Shown here: positions 31,718-41,628 of the stretch, piece by piece
Layout of the letters: each line of letters opens with the position of its first letter
How positions within the stretch are numbered: position 1 is the first letter of the stretch
Source of the DNA: Byssothecium circinans
Lineage: Eukaryota > Ascomycota > Dothideomycetes > Pleosporales > Massarinaceae
NCBI GenBank assembly: GCA_010015675.1
Contig: ML976979.1
Span: 1,675,147 to 1,716,774 of the forward strand
Direction: 5' to 3'
Length of the DNA stretch: 41,628 nucleotides
Translations under genes and position numbers: made by a program
The notes under the pieces: generated by a model
What the model was told of the DNA's origin: nothing
The model's database searches: none
Seen by the model: the letters and a program-made list of their open reading frames with translations, nothing else

Positions 31718-31986
31718 ATGCGTTACTTCAGCCTCCTCCTTTCAACTGTGGGTCTACGCATCCTTTCGGTGCACGCACTTCCTACTGCAACAGACACTAG
31801 TAAGTAATTCGGTGTGTAGTATTGCCGGAGACTGTGTGTTGATTTCATACAGCGCCAACAGGTGCGGCTACGCTGGCTGCGACCACAACCGCCGCGGCTC
31901 CTATCTTACCCGAGGAATCTGTTGGGGCAACGGCAGCGCCTATTGCATCCTCAGACCCCGACGATGATGATACAATGGTCTACTAA
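31718..31986 (+). CDS. Small secreted protein / possible precursor peptide (71 aa, 2 exons)
   Basis: ATG at 31718 in CAAAATG context. Exon 1 is 31718-31799, intron 31800-31852 (53 bp, GTAAGT to ACAG), and exon 2 is 31853-31986. The total of 216 nt closes the frame. Residues 1-20 form a signal peptide (MRYFSLLLSTVG then a hydrophobic stretch ending VHA), with cleavage likely before LPTATDT. The mature part is Thr/Ala/Pro-rich, then acidic, and ends DPDDDDTMVY. It has no cysteine and no Kex2 KR repeats. It lies between a UstYa-type oxidase pair and an O-methyltransferase. Known UstYa substrates are ribosomal precursors with signal peptides and Tyr-containing cores, so the C-terminal Tyr is suggestive. 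It differs from classical dikaritin precursors in lacking repeats. It could equally be an ordinary small secreted (effector-like) protein, or a chance frame. Confidence 0.5.
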
Positions 31987-32336
31987 TGGAGGAAGTGATT
32001 GGAACAGCAGACGGGATGAGGCCTGCAGCCTGGGAGCGCTCGTGGATAATCTCGTAGTATGGATCAAGTAGGAAAGTGAGATACGCACGCATTTGCATGC
32101 TCATGAGGTCATCATTTATTCATTGACGAAGAGTCTTACATGGATTTACTGGAATTTGTTGCAGCTACTGTGATGATTCAACATTCGAATTATGGGGACG
32201 TATCTCAACTCGTTCTTCGTGATGATAGTGACATTATTATGCTCAAATACATATTGTAAGCCATCAGTCGCCACGGTTGCGCCATTCTCCGAGCCTACTG
32301 ACGTACCATCTCAACCGGTGACCGTACCAATCGCGC
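31987..32336. other. Intergenic region between convergent small-peptide and methyltransferase genes
   Basis: 350 bp, both flanking genes ending here. No coding feature supported. Confidence 0.45.
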
Positions 32337-33687
32337 TTATGCATCCCACTCGGTTTCCAGAATGGCAAGCCTAGAACCTTCAGGTTGCTTGAGTCCTTTG
32401 AACGCGAACTTCGGATCAGCCTGTGCGAAGAGTGCCTGCCATTCTCCAAGATCACGTTCCTTGGCATTGCCGATCTCTAACATTGTGAGATCCATCGCCC
32501 TCAATTTGCGATCCATCTCATTTGGCAGTACGCCAGGCGGTGGCATCACGAAGTCCATAATCAACACTTTCGCGCCTTTCTTTAGCGCAGGGATAAGTGC
32601 CTGGAGGATCTTAACGCAATCCTTATCTGGCCAGTTGTGCAAAGTCCAGCGGTAGAAGTAAACGTCTGCATCCTTTACGGGCTGTATCTGGAAGAAGTCA
32701 TGTGTCATAAATTTGACGTTTAATCCTTCTTCTTCCTTTGAGTTTGCCACGACCTCAGGAAGCTCTTGCACGATTAAGTTGAGATCTGGGTACTTCCTGG
32801 CCAGCGCGAAAGCAGTATCGCCATGAGATCCACCGAGGTCAATGACAGTTCCGGATTTGACGGAGTCCCAAGGGTATCCTTCAGTCAGGTGACGGAGTGA
32901 GTAACCGTCACCGGTGGTGAAGAAGCTCATTGCGCCGCCAAAACGGCGCGCACGATCTGGGTTCTGGCCAAGCACTGCGTAGAACGGCAAATCTGTATTA
33001 TTCGCCAATGAGAATCCCTAGGACAGATCAATAATTGGATCGGCAGAAAAGAAGTGCAAGGACCTACAGTCTGATTTGCCTTCGCAGCTTCCGGCCATTT
33101 CGTCAGCGCGTCGACAACCTTTTCCGCGGCTGGCCACATTTCATCGACATTTGCACCGACCCAACTTGCGATCAGCACATCGTCCGCAATTTGGCGCGAC
33201 GCCGCAGAATGTGCTATAACACCAGGTCGAGGCTCTGTGAAGATGCGGTATGCGATGCCAAGGCGAAGTACACGGGCAAGTGCCCCATGCTCGATTCCAA
33301 GATCTGTAGCTAGATCTGCGAACGATACTTCGCCATCGACAGGCACTTTCTTGGCGATGTCAAAACGAGAGATGAGCTTCAGATACACAAGACTGTTATG
33401 CTACAGTAAGGTCAGCAATGGCCCAATGCAATGGAATTAGATAATCCAACATGATGATTGAAGAGTAATTCTCTTGGTCCTTGAAGGAGATCGTTCAGTT
33501 CTTGAGTTGCGTTCAGCACAACAGTACGTGCCTGCTCTAGTTGAGGTGGTAGTTGGAGCTCGACAGGGCCATTCGTGTCGAACGATGGCTGTGGGAGACC
33601 TTTCTCGGCGAGGTATTCATCAATTTGTTTGGTGTGCAACGCCACCAGTGCTGCTAACTCAGCAATACGGCTTGGATTGGAAGGCAT
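32337..33687 (-). CDS. SAM-dependent O-methyltransferase, intact (416 aa, 3 exons)
   Basis: Exons 33687-33451, 33400-33068 and 33017-32337, both introns 50 bp and phase 0; total 1251 nt closes the frame. The N-terminal dimerisation region begins MPSNPSRIAELAALVAL. The exon 1/2 join gives ELLFNHHHNSLVYLKLI. A winged-helix segment follows (DGEVSFADLATDLGI, ALARVLRLGI). The SAM site is TVIDLGGSHGDTAFALA with LIVQELPEV, then MTHDFFQIQPVK, the catalytic-His region FYRWTLHNWPDKDC, and VLIMDFVMPPPG. It is the same superfamily as the enzyme at 11589-13043 but only distantly similar in sequence, so not a recent duplicate. It sits in the gene island with two dead UstYa genes; an O-methylation step on the cluster product is a reasonable guess. 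The donor of intron 1 is weak (GTTGGA). Confidence 0.9.
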
Positions 33688-34216
33688 TGCTCGGGCGTAA
33701 TTTTGCTATTGATGGGGCTCACCACCCACGCTTTGTATGTATGCGATGAGGAGGCAAAGAACTGCGCGATTGTGATAACTGCGCATTTTCAGATGTCTTA
33801 TTGGAAACAGAGCTTGAGGGAGGCGCGGTTACAGAACGCGAAGTTGATTGGTTGGGAGAAACAGCCTGCAGGTGATGTAGGTAGTCTCTGCATTAGTGCG
33901 GATAGATAATGCAACCCGACAGTACGGTATTGGAATACACTTCGGTGTCCGAGGGCATATTTTCTCATGTAGATGCCTCTGAAAAAGCCGCAGATTAGTG
34001 TGGTGTGACTTTACCGTATTCAGGTAAGGCTAATATACAGCTCTATTAGAGGGTAAGAGACTATCTAATAATAGTAGAATAGCGTAGATCTTAGAAGAAG
34101 CTTATAACTTACTTAGCTACCTATATTCACGTAGAGTTAGCTAGGCCCTATTAATATAAAGTAATAATAATTATTACTAACGTAATCTACTATTAAATAG
34201 CCTAAACTATTAAATA
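33688..34216. other. Right edge of the gene island, entering AT-rich repeat DNA
   Basis: Normal composition to about 34015, then RIP-type AT-rich DNA. At 34179-34216 a 38-bp piece starting ACGTAATCTACTATTAAAT resembles the pogo-B terminal repeat and directly abuts copy 2 of that element. The O-methyltransferase promoter lies at the left end. Confidence 0.5.
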
Positions 34217-35214
34217 ACGTAAAGCACTACTAAACTATCCACACTACTAAACCACCTATGATTCCTTAGTAACACTAACTCCATTTTCAACATAAAAATG
34301 CCTTAATAATAAAGGTCTAAATAACTCTAACATAAAGGTAGACTATAGCTTGTCCTTAGCGCATATAATAGAGGCTAATTCTAAAGCTATTAAAGCGCTG
34401 CTAAGACCTTTAACGTTAAGCCTCGTGTCTTTACTAAACGTGCTAAAGGAATACTATTTTAACTAGAAACGGTATTAAACTATTTAAAACTATCCTTGAC
34501 TAAGTAAGAAACACTTATCCTATACATCCTTAACCTTAATTTACAAGGATTCGCGCCTACATTAGATAAAGTGTTAGATATAGCGAATAAACTACTACGT
34601 AAGTAGGGTAGTAAGAAAGTAGGTATTAACTAGGTAAAATAGTTATAAATAGTTTAGAACTATTTAAAGGACTATTAGAGGGCACTATAAGAAGATCCTA
34701 AAGTAGTTAGCACGTAGTTTAAGCTTATATAGGATACTAAAGCAAAGTACGGCGTATATAATAATAATATACATAACTTTAATAAGACTAGCTTTTAGAT
34801 GGGTGTTATTAGCTTTATAGAAGTAGTTACTAGCTTAAAGAAGTAAGAAAGGCCTATAATAGTTTAGCTAGGTAATAAGGAGTAGGTAATAGATATCTAG
34901 AGTATATATTTAAATAGTACATTTACCTTACTATTTATTATATATAAAGAACGCGTCTACATCTCTTTATAGTACTAGAAAGCTAATATACTATGTAATT
35001 AAAAGCTCTTAGTCTTAAAGAATAGATAGATAACTAATAAGCTTAGTCTTACGTAGTTAAAGCACTTTAATAAGCATATAAAGGTAAGAACTATTAGCGT
35101 CTATTAGTTACTAATTTTAGATAGCTATGAAAGCTACCTAAATTAGGATTTTAAAGATTATTATAAGGATAACAAGATTATTACACTTTATATGCCTGCG
35201 TACTTATCACACAT
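34217..35214 (+). mobile_element. Pogo-B copy 2, 3'-truncated, heavily RIP-mutated
   Basis: Left terminal repeat ACGTAAAGCACTACTAAAC after a TA. The transposase start is at 34298, followed by a degraded psq domain (SAAKTFNVKPRVFTKRAKG), TLDKVLDIANKLLRK, NFNKTSF-stop-MGVIS (first catalytic Asp now Asn), ILDSYESYLN and TLYMPAYLSHIL. The coding similarity stops abruptly at 35214, where the 74-bp tandem array begins. The 3' third and right terminus are absent. Confidence 0.82.
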
Positions 35215-35436
35215 CCTATCATATAATAGGAAAATCAGATAGACTTAATCTAGTTTTTAGGTACACCGTACACGCTAAAATATAGGGGCCTATCATATAA
35301 TAGGAAAATTAGATAGACTTAATCTAGTTTTTAGGTATACTATGTACACTAAAATATAGGAGCCTATCATATAATAGGAAAATCAGATAAACTTAATCTA
35401 GTTTTTAGGTATACCATGCACGCTAAAATATAGGGG
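35215..35436 (+). repeat. Tandem array, three 74-bp units
   Basis: Units start CCTATCATATAATAGG at 35215, 35289 and 35363; a fourth start, CCTATC, is at 35437. Each unit contains CTTAATCTAGTTTTTAGGTA and ends with a CACGCTAAAATATAGGGG-like tail. The differences between units are transitions. The 5' part has the palindrome CCTATcatatAATAGG. Confidence 0.92.
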
Positions 35437-35711
35437 CCTATCTAATTTATAAACTTTAAAAAACCAGATAGAGTCTAAAATAATAGAAGCTAAGGCTGCA
35501 ATTTTACAGCCTAGTGCAACGTGATATAGTGAATCTAGCATAGGTTTCTATATAATAATATAATGTTAGGCTTATAAGTAATATAGGTAAAAGTACTAGG
35601 GGGTTAATATTTATAATAGTAATCTATATATATGTAAGCAAAGCTAGTAACACTACTACTATTACTAAAATTACATTGTATAGAGCTAACCTAGCAGCAT
35701 AGAGTAGTTAA

Positions 35712-35940
35712 ATAGTATTTTTAAATATTCATAGGTATATCACGTTGCTATTTATAAGACCTACTATTATGCTATAGTGCGGTCCTAGCTACGTACCTAC
35801 CTAGACTATAAGCATAAGGAATCTACCCTAAAGATGCGCTAGAAAGTAGTTTTAGCTGCTAGGTTATTCTGTTAATAGGCGACTATAGGAGATAAAGTCA
35901 TATTTCCTAAGCCTAAATCTAGGCCTATCCCCTATTATTA
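35712..35940 (+). pseudogene. OrsD-like N-terminal module, fragment 1
   Basis: RIP-mutated reading with family pattern: YHVAIYKTYYYAIVRS, LRTYLDYKHKEST, KVVLAARLF, ATIGDKVIFPKPKSRPIPY. Positions where the OrsD-type zinc-finger-like domain (PF12013 class) has Cys and His now read Tyr (KTYYYA where C and H are expected). Only the N-terminal module is present. Confidence 0.5.
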
Positions 35941-36374
35941 TATATGTAAATAGATTATACCCTTAATCTATTTAATTATACACTATATACGCTAAAGACT
36001 AGGGGCTTAATCTATTCACTAGCTTTAATTAAATAGATTAAGCCTTAACTACTTGAAATATTAGCTACAACTTTACAGGTAGGTGTAGTAGAGTAAGCGT
36101 AATTCATTACTAGTCTTAGATTTAGGATGCAATATAGTTTTATAATATAATTAGGGTAGGAGTAGTGTAGCTAACGTTAAGCTAGTATTTACACCTATAA
36201 CTATAAGTAAGGCATGTATAGCTAATAAAATAACCCTAACTTCTATTACACTAGTTAAGTAACCTTAACTATAGTATAAAAGGGGGTAGCTAGATTAAAA
36301 TAAGTAGTAAGTAATACGTATAGTAGGTCTATCTATTATATAGATATACTATAGAGTAATTAGATATCATTTTT

Positions 36375-38170
36375 AAGTATTTACTAGTATAGCGTGTTAC
36401 TATATGCAGGGAGCACCACCATGCCATGTTAAAGTCGTAGGTGCAGGCGCATTTAAACAGCAACTATAAGGAATTAATAGTAAGAACCTAATTAGATATT
36501 ATTAGGGCCATAGTAGGGTATCATTAATAGGTAGCTACTAAGGAAGAGGTAGTAATCCTACATAGGGTAGCTAAGCCTATAGAGCATTTACACGTATTTT
36601 ATGATAGGCTCTAATGTAGGTTATATAAGTACATTAATTAGGAAAGAAGGTAGATGCAGGAACATTACTAAAAAGAGTATAGATAGGAGAATAGTAGGAA
36701 GAGAGGCTACTAGTATAAGGGCTACTAGGTAGAGGTATAAATAATATAGATAGAAGGGGTATAGTACTAAAAGTTATAGGGTATAAGATAGTTAGGATAG
36801 TTATTTAAGGTTAACTAGCCTAGTAACGTCTAGCAGCCTACGCATAGTAAAGATAAGGATAGTGACATAGAAAGTGTAGTATAGTTATTATTAAGCTAGG
36901 CTATAGAAAGATAGAACGCGGCTAAGCAAGAGAGGATATCCTAGATCTAGGCTAACTAGGACTATTTCGCATTTAACGCGTAGTTAGATTAGGCTAGGTA
37001 GGTAAAGCATTTAAAGGGGTTAAACTATAAATAGTTATTAACGTTAACCTAGCTACTAGTACAGTAGGAGAAGGCATTAGATAGGGTATATTAGGTAGTG
37101 TAGATAGTAATTTAAAAGGCGTAGCAGGTATTAAGGGTAGAGGTAGTTAGGATAGCAGCTATAAATTATATTAACTACTATAAGATAGGTAACATTACTA
37201 ATAAAAAGCTATTTAACGCGTAGTAGATAGAGAAGATAATAATTAGGTATAGTAGGTAGTAGTTAGAGATTATATAGTACGTTTAGTAGATATATAGATT
37301 AGTAGTAGTAAGGTATAAGAAGAAGGTTATAGATATAAAGAACTAAAGGCTACTATACTAGTTAATAATCTAGTAGAAGGTATTATTATAGAAGATTAAG
37401 ATAGTAGTAAGGTAAATAGAGAAGAAGGAAGAAGAAAAGGATTAGTTTAAGGAGTTAGATAGTAATAAAGATAAGCTAGACTAGAAGTAAGAAGAGTAGG
37501 TAGAAGGGTTAGTAATAGTATTCATAATAGTGTTATTAGACTACCTATTAGGGGATAATAAGTATGGTAGCACGTTAATTAGCGCTATAGTAGTATTAGG
37601 GATTAATATAGATTATAGGTAGATAAGCCTATTAATATATACGCCTAAGTAAGTAGCCGTAGTTACTATTACACGCATATTAGTATTATACTAATCTACG
37701 TAGATACACTAAGAATGCGTAGCTAAATTATAGAGAGAGAGATAGGAGTACAAGACAGCGTAGGAGATAGCGCCTAGCTATTTCTAGTTTATATAAGAGA
37801 TAGCTAACTAGTTCATGACATTAATATAGCATAGTAGTAAGCTAATACCTATTAATTATATCTAGTAGTTAAAGGCGTATAGGATAAAGATCTAATATAT
37901 AACTAGTATAAAGGGCGTAGTAGATTAGGTAGGTAACATATTATTATATAGTAATATCCTAGTTTAGCATGCTATAGTTATAGTTAATGGTCTATAGCAT
38001 AGTTATTAAAGGAGCTAATATTATTATAAGTAGATAAGGAGGGGGGGATTATAGAGGGGACTATAGTATTACTAGTAATCTATTAAGACTATTTAGTAGA
38101 TAACCTAGTAGAGAGAAGGATAAGGTAGAGTTTTATAAAAGATACATAGAACTAAGGTACTATAGACGCA
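36375..38170 (+). pseudogene. OrsD-like protein gene, fragment 2 (longest)
   Basis: Begins ICREHHHAMLKS, then VQAHLNSNYKELIVRT, KEEVVILHRVAKPIEHLHVFYD, a second Cys/His patch and EGV. A long acidic/basic middle (KEEEKD, KELDSNKDKLD) follows, then LGININDYR-like, VAVVTITRILVLY, INYI, YRIKI, GNILLYSNILV and ERRI-x-QSFIKDTQN. The order matches the large fungal OrsD/zinc-finger proteins, some of which continue into a RecQ-like helicase. No helicase motif appears here before the direct repeat at about 38190. Dense TAG codons throughout. Confidence 0.5.
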
Positions 38171-38189
38171 GAGAGCCTAACTAATATAA

Positions 38190-39247
38190 TATAATAGATA
38201 AGGCCTAATCTATTATAGAAAAGGTCTAGCGTTAGGGTTACTAGTCTAAATTAGTAGCGTAAATAGGGGTAATCTATAGGAATATAAGGGCTAATCTATT
38301 CCATAGTAACACGTTCTCTAAATAAATTTTGTATATAACTATTACTTAGTAGTATTAGGAGTACTAATCCCCTACCTTATAGCTTTACCTTTTGCATTAG
38401 TAGTAGTTAAGGTAAGGGTAGACTCTAGTAGTAATAGAGTTCTATTAGGACGCATAGTTACCTATAGTAATATTAATATAACTAAGCGCAACCTACTATA
38501 GGAAAAATAGTAGCTAAACCTAATTACTACTATCCTTTAAGAATATAGAATAAAGCTTTTAGTATCTTTATAAGTATAAGGTACTTATCTATAGGGAGCA
38601 TGCTACTAGTATATAGAATCTAAACGCGCATCTATATAATCATTATACTATAGTAAGTAAAGAGAGGGAGAGGATTATAGAGTACTATAGGTACTAGTAG
38701 ATTAAGAAGCCTAACCAAGAGGACGCGATGGATTATGCCTAATCCGTGGCGGAATAGGTCTAGCGTCAGGGTTGCTAGCCCAAATCCGGGGCGTAGATAG
38801 GGATAATCCGTGGGAATGGGAGGGCTAATCCATTCCACAGCGACACGTTCTCCCAACTAATTTTGTATATAGCTATTGCTTAGCAGCATCAGGAGTACTG
38901 ATCCCCCATCTTGCAGCTTCACCTTTTGCGTTGGTGATGGTTAAGGTGAGGGTAGACTCTCGCAGCAATAGAGTTCTGCTAGAACGCATGGTCGCCCACA
39001 GTAACATCACCACAACCAAGCGCAACCCGCCGTAGGAGAAATGGCAGCCGAACCTGATCACCGCTATCATTTAAGAAGATGGAAGAAAACTTTCAGTATC
39101 TTCGCGAGTATAAGGTGCTTGTCTACAAGGAGCATGCTACTGGTGTATAGAATCTAAACACGCATCTACGTAATCATTACGCCGTAGCGAGCAAAGAGAG
39201 GGAGAGGATTGTAGAGTACTATAGGTACTAGTGGATCAAGAAGCCTA
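38190..39247 (+). repeat. Direct tandem duplication, two units of about 525 bp
   Basis: Unit 1 is about 38190-38715 and unit 2 about 38716-39247. Shared landmarks include GGTCTAGCGTxAGGGTTxCTAG, ACACGTTCTC, TTTTGTATATA, GAGTACT and the start of the OrsD-like frame (TATCTTxxxxAGTATAAGG). Unit 1 is AT-rich through transitions and unit 2 is much less mutated. Confidence 0.88.
38555..38715 (+). pseudogene. OrsD-like N-terminal module, fragment 3
   Basis: RIP-mutated copy of the first about 55 codons of the frame at 39079, inside unit 1 of the direct duplication: tyr/leu-rich start, then EHATS-like, LNAHLYNHYTI-like and KEREERIIEYYRY-like. It ends where unit 2 begins. Confidence 0.6.
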
Positions 39248-40770
39248 AGGACGTTAACCTGCCACCGCCGCTGGGTCCGCCGATCAAGGAGCTAGGAGAG
39301 CCGCTTGATGGGCTTTAATGCGCTAAGGAAGATTGCAACTTTATCACGATTAATCTAGATAGGCTATAGAAGCATTGCAAGGGTGAGCACGGGTTGCTAT
39401 AGAGGGGTGATACGAGCACGCTTTTCTAAAAAGTTAAGGTGTAGATGTTCTTCTAGGCTCACGGGTAGCGGTGATATTTCATCGTTAACGCAGCAGTTAA
39501 TAACAGCGCGTCGTCCGTCCCCTAAGAGGCGGCCGACGTCGTCCGTGCAAGGCTAGCTGAATGGGAGGTAACAACGCAGGCGCATGAAGAGGAGGCGCAG
39601 GTGATGGACGCAGAGGCCGCAAAGACTGACAAGACTGGCTGGTTCAAGCGGACGGGATAGCTAGAGCATCTCGTGAAGCGGAATCTAGCGCATCTTGCAC
39701 ATTAGATCTAACTGCCCAATCAGGGTGAAGTGAGGCTGCAGCGCGCCGCGAAGCTGGTTGAGCTGCTGGTGGAGAGGAACGTGGTCAGGCTGTAGACGCT
39801 CACACGGGAAATAAGATGGTGGCTCCGAAGTGCGAAGTAGCAGGAGGTTAATCAACGGCCGATGGCCTAACTGTAGAACCTAGAGAGTTAGGCCCGCTAC
39901 GCCAGCTATATGGTTAAGTTCGTCTGCTACTTTCTACGCATCGTGGCTAATGAGCAGGCGAGGATAGAATGAAGCGGCCACGGTGAGGACGGCGACAGCG
40001 ACGTAGACGGCGAGCAGGCGGATAAAAAGGACGTCTTAGGCAATCAGAGCTCTAGGAGTAGCAGCGGCGGAAGTGATGGTGACGGCGATAGGGACAGCCA
40101 CCCCCACCGTCGAAGCGGACGCACAGAAGAGATGGATCTTATGAAAGATACGCGCGAGCTGTTCTGCTGGAAGGGCTGTTAGAAGGAGCTAGCAGTAGCG
40201 CTGTGGGAGATGCTTAAGGATGATGATAACAATGATGATGATCAGGAATCCTGGCTAGAGGCATTGCTCGCCGCACTTGCATCGTTCATCTTTGAGTCCG
40301 TGGGTGATTGGCCGTTTAGCAGCGGACTCATTCACTTTCTTGCCGTGTTAGGCATTGACGCCGAGGCGAATCACTTACGCACGGCAAAGAACTACTCGTA
40401 CATGCTTGCTGGCATGGTATACTGCATAAGGGTGCTCGCCGTAGAGAAACTGCTTCTAGCGGCGTGCCATGACAAGCAGACGGACAAGGACCAGGAACTC
40501 TTCTTGCATGCAAGAGAGAAGTATCTGGCCGACGGCTTATACAGTCTAATAAGCGAGGTGATCAGCTTACTAGCGTACGGCAAGTACGTTACAATAACGG
40601 CTAGCAACTTAGGCAATGTGTACTAGTTAAAGGACAAGAGGATCTTCTACTTAAACGGCTAACTGATCTACATCAGCCGTTTCCGCAAGATGGCTCAGGA
40701 CATGGTGGCCGAAGCTGAGTAGATGCTATGAGAGGAGCTATTCTAGGTAGTAAAGGTAAGTAAAAAAAAG
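39079..40770 (+). pseudogene. OrsD-like protein gene, fragment 4 (best preserved)
   Basis: ATG at 39079 opens MEENFQYLREYKVLV, then CKEHATGV-like with one TAG, LNTHLRNHH, ASKERERIVEYY, the Pro-rich PPPLGPPIKELGEPLDGL, a second Cys/His finger (CAKEDCNFITINLDRL then HCKGEHG), AEWEVTTQAHEEEAQ and an acidic linker. The 138-codon open stretch at 40210-40626 follows, with WLEALLAALASFIFES, FLAVLGIDAEANHLRTA, YCIRVLAVEKLL and LLAYGKYVTI. This layout fits OrsD-like (PF12013 class) fungal proteins. It breaks off near 40770 where pogo-B copy 3 is inserted; the C-terminal part, a RecQ-like helicase in some relatives, is not seen. The function of the family is not established. About twenty TAG codons, far fewer than in fragment 2. 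Confidence 0.55.
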
Positions 40771-40773
40771 GTA

Positions 40774-41628
40774 ACGTAAAGTACTACTAAACCACCCACA
40801 CTACTAAACCACTCATGATTCCTTGGTAACACTAACTCTATCTTTAATACGAAAATGCCTTAACAATAAAGGTCTGAACGACTCTAACACGAAGGCAGAC
40901 TACAGCTTGCCCTTAGCGCATATAATAGAGGCCAATTCCAAAGCTATCAAAGCGCTGCTGAGGCCTTTAACGTTAAGCCTCGCGTCCTTACTGAACGCGC
41001 TAAAGGAATACCATTTCGACTAGAAATAGTACTGAACTGTTCAAAACTGTCCTTGACTAAGCAGGAAACACTTATCCTATACATCCTTAACCTTAATTCG
41101 CGAGGATTCGCGCCTACGTTAGACGAAGTGTTAGATATAGCGAATAAACTACTGCGCGAGTGGGGTAGTGAGAAAGTAGGCATTAACTAGGTAGAATGGT
41201 TTGTGAACCATTTAGAATAGTTATGAATGGTTTAGAACTATTTGAAGGACTATCAGAGGGTACTGCAGGAAGATCCTAAGGTGGTTAGCGCGTGGTTTAA
41301 GCTTATATAGGATACTAAAGCGAAGTACGGCGTACACGATAATGATATATATAACTTTGACGAGACTAGCTTTCAGATGGGTGTTATTAGCTCTATGAAA
41401 GTGGTTACTAGCTTAGAGAAGTGAGAAAGGCCTACAACGGTTCAGCTAGGTAATAAGGAGTGGGTGACAGATATCTAGAGTATATGTTTAAATGGTACAT
41501 TCACCCCACTATTCATTATATACAAAGGACGCGTTCACATCTCTTTATGGTACTAGGAAGCTGATATACCACGCAATTAGAAGCTCTCAGTCTTAGAGAA
41601 TAGATGGACAACTAATGAGCTTAGTCTC
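40774..41628 (+). mobile_element. Pogo-B copy 3, mildly RIP-mutated, runs off the window
   Basis: Left terminal repeat ACGTAAAGTACTACTAAACC after TA (40772-40773). Transposase start at 40855: RSERL, HEGRLQLALSAYNRGQFQSY, SAAEAFNVKPRVLTERAKG, TLDEVLDIANKLLREWGSEK, WFKLI, and NFDETSFQMGVISSMKVVTS with the first catalytic Asp intact, then PLFIIYKGRVH. Only scattered TAG codons. The window ends before the second Asp. Confidence 0.85.

Noticed and set aside
35215..35436. CRISPR array or centromeric satellite
   Set aside because: Units are directly adjacent with no unique spacers and only three copies, so neither interpretation fits.
16897..41628. A Starship-type giant element
   Set aside because: I looked for a tyrosine-recombinase (DUF3435-like) gene near an element edge and saw none; the blocks are explained by pogo elements, one chromovirus and OrsD-like repeats.

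Overview
The window looks like a filamentous ascomycete chromosome segment, most likely a Dothideomycete (Pleosporales-like). The evidence is genes with 44-67 bp GT-AG introns carrying CTRAY branch sites, fungal-only families (UstYa/DUF3328, fungal rhodopsin domain, OrsD-like proteins) and long AT-rich transposon blocks saturated with C-to-T/G-to-A changes. Nearly every CAG or TGG codon in those blocks has become TAG, the signature of repeat-induced point mutation (RIP). The species assignment is inference.

Layout. 1-2955: transposon relics (an unrecognised coiled-coil coding relic, then a Tc1/mariner transposase on the minus strand). 3099-16605: gene-bearing region with a C-terminally anchored hypothetical protein, a short-chain dehydrogenase, a multi-AT-hook chromatin protein, an F-box-like/ankyrin protein with an apparent frameshift, a frameshifted cytochrome P450, an intact five-exon O-methyltransferase, a truncated second P450 and an intact seven-helix rhodopsin-like membrane protein. 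16897-28180: nested RIP-mutated transposons. A Fot1/pogo element comes first; next is a second pogo family copy split in two by a complete Ty3/gypsy chromovirus, 19542-27107, with 475-bp LTRs and a TTAGA target duplication.

28771-33687 is a gene island between the two AT-rich blocks. It holds two tail-to-tail UstYa-family oxidase genes, both pseudogenes, a 71-residue intron-containing secreted-peptide gene, and an intact second O-methyltransferase. UstYa pairs, a small secreted peptide, methyltransferases and P450s are the parts list of fungal RiPP or related natural-product clusters. I read the whole 9.3-33.7 kb interval as a possible biosynthetic cluster split by transposons and decaying. 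The oxidases are dead and the methyltransferases are still open.

34217-41628: a second AT-rich block with two more copies of the pogo-B family (one truncated, one running off the window), a three-unit 74-bp tandem array, and a head-to-tail series of four OrsD-like gene pieces, including a 0.5-kb direct duplication whose two copies are RIP-mutated to very different degrees.

Exon boundaries were worked out by hand from reading frame, splice signals and family conservation, with frame closure as the check. No database search was possible. I saw no tRNA, rRNA or CRISPR array, but I did not scan for tRNAs exhaustively.
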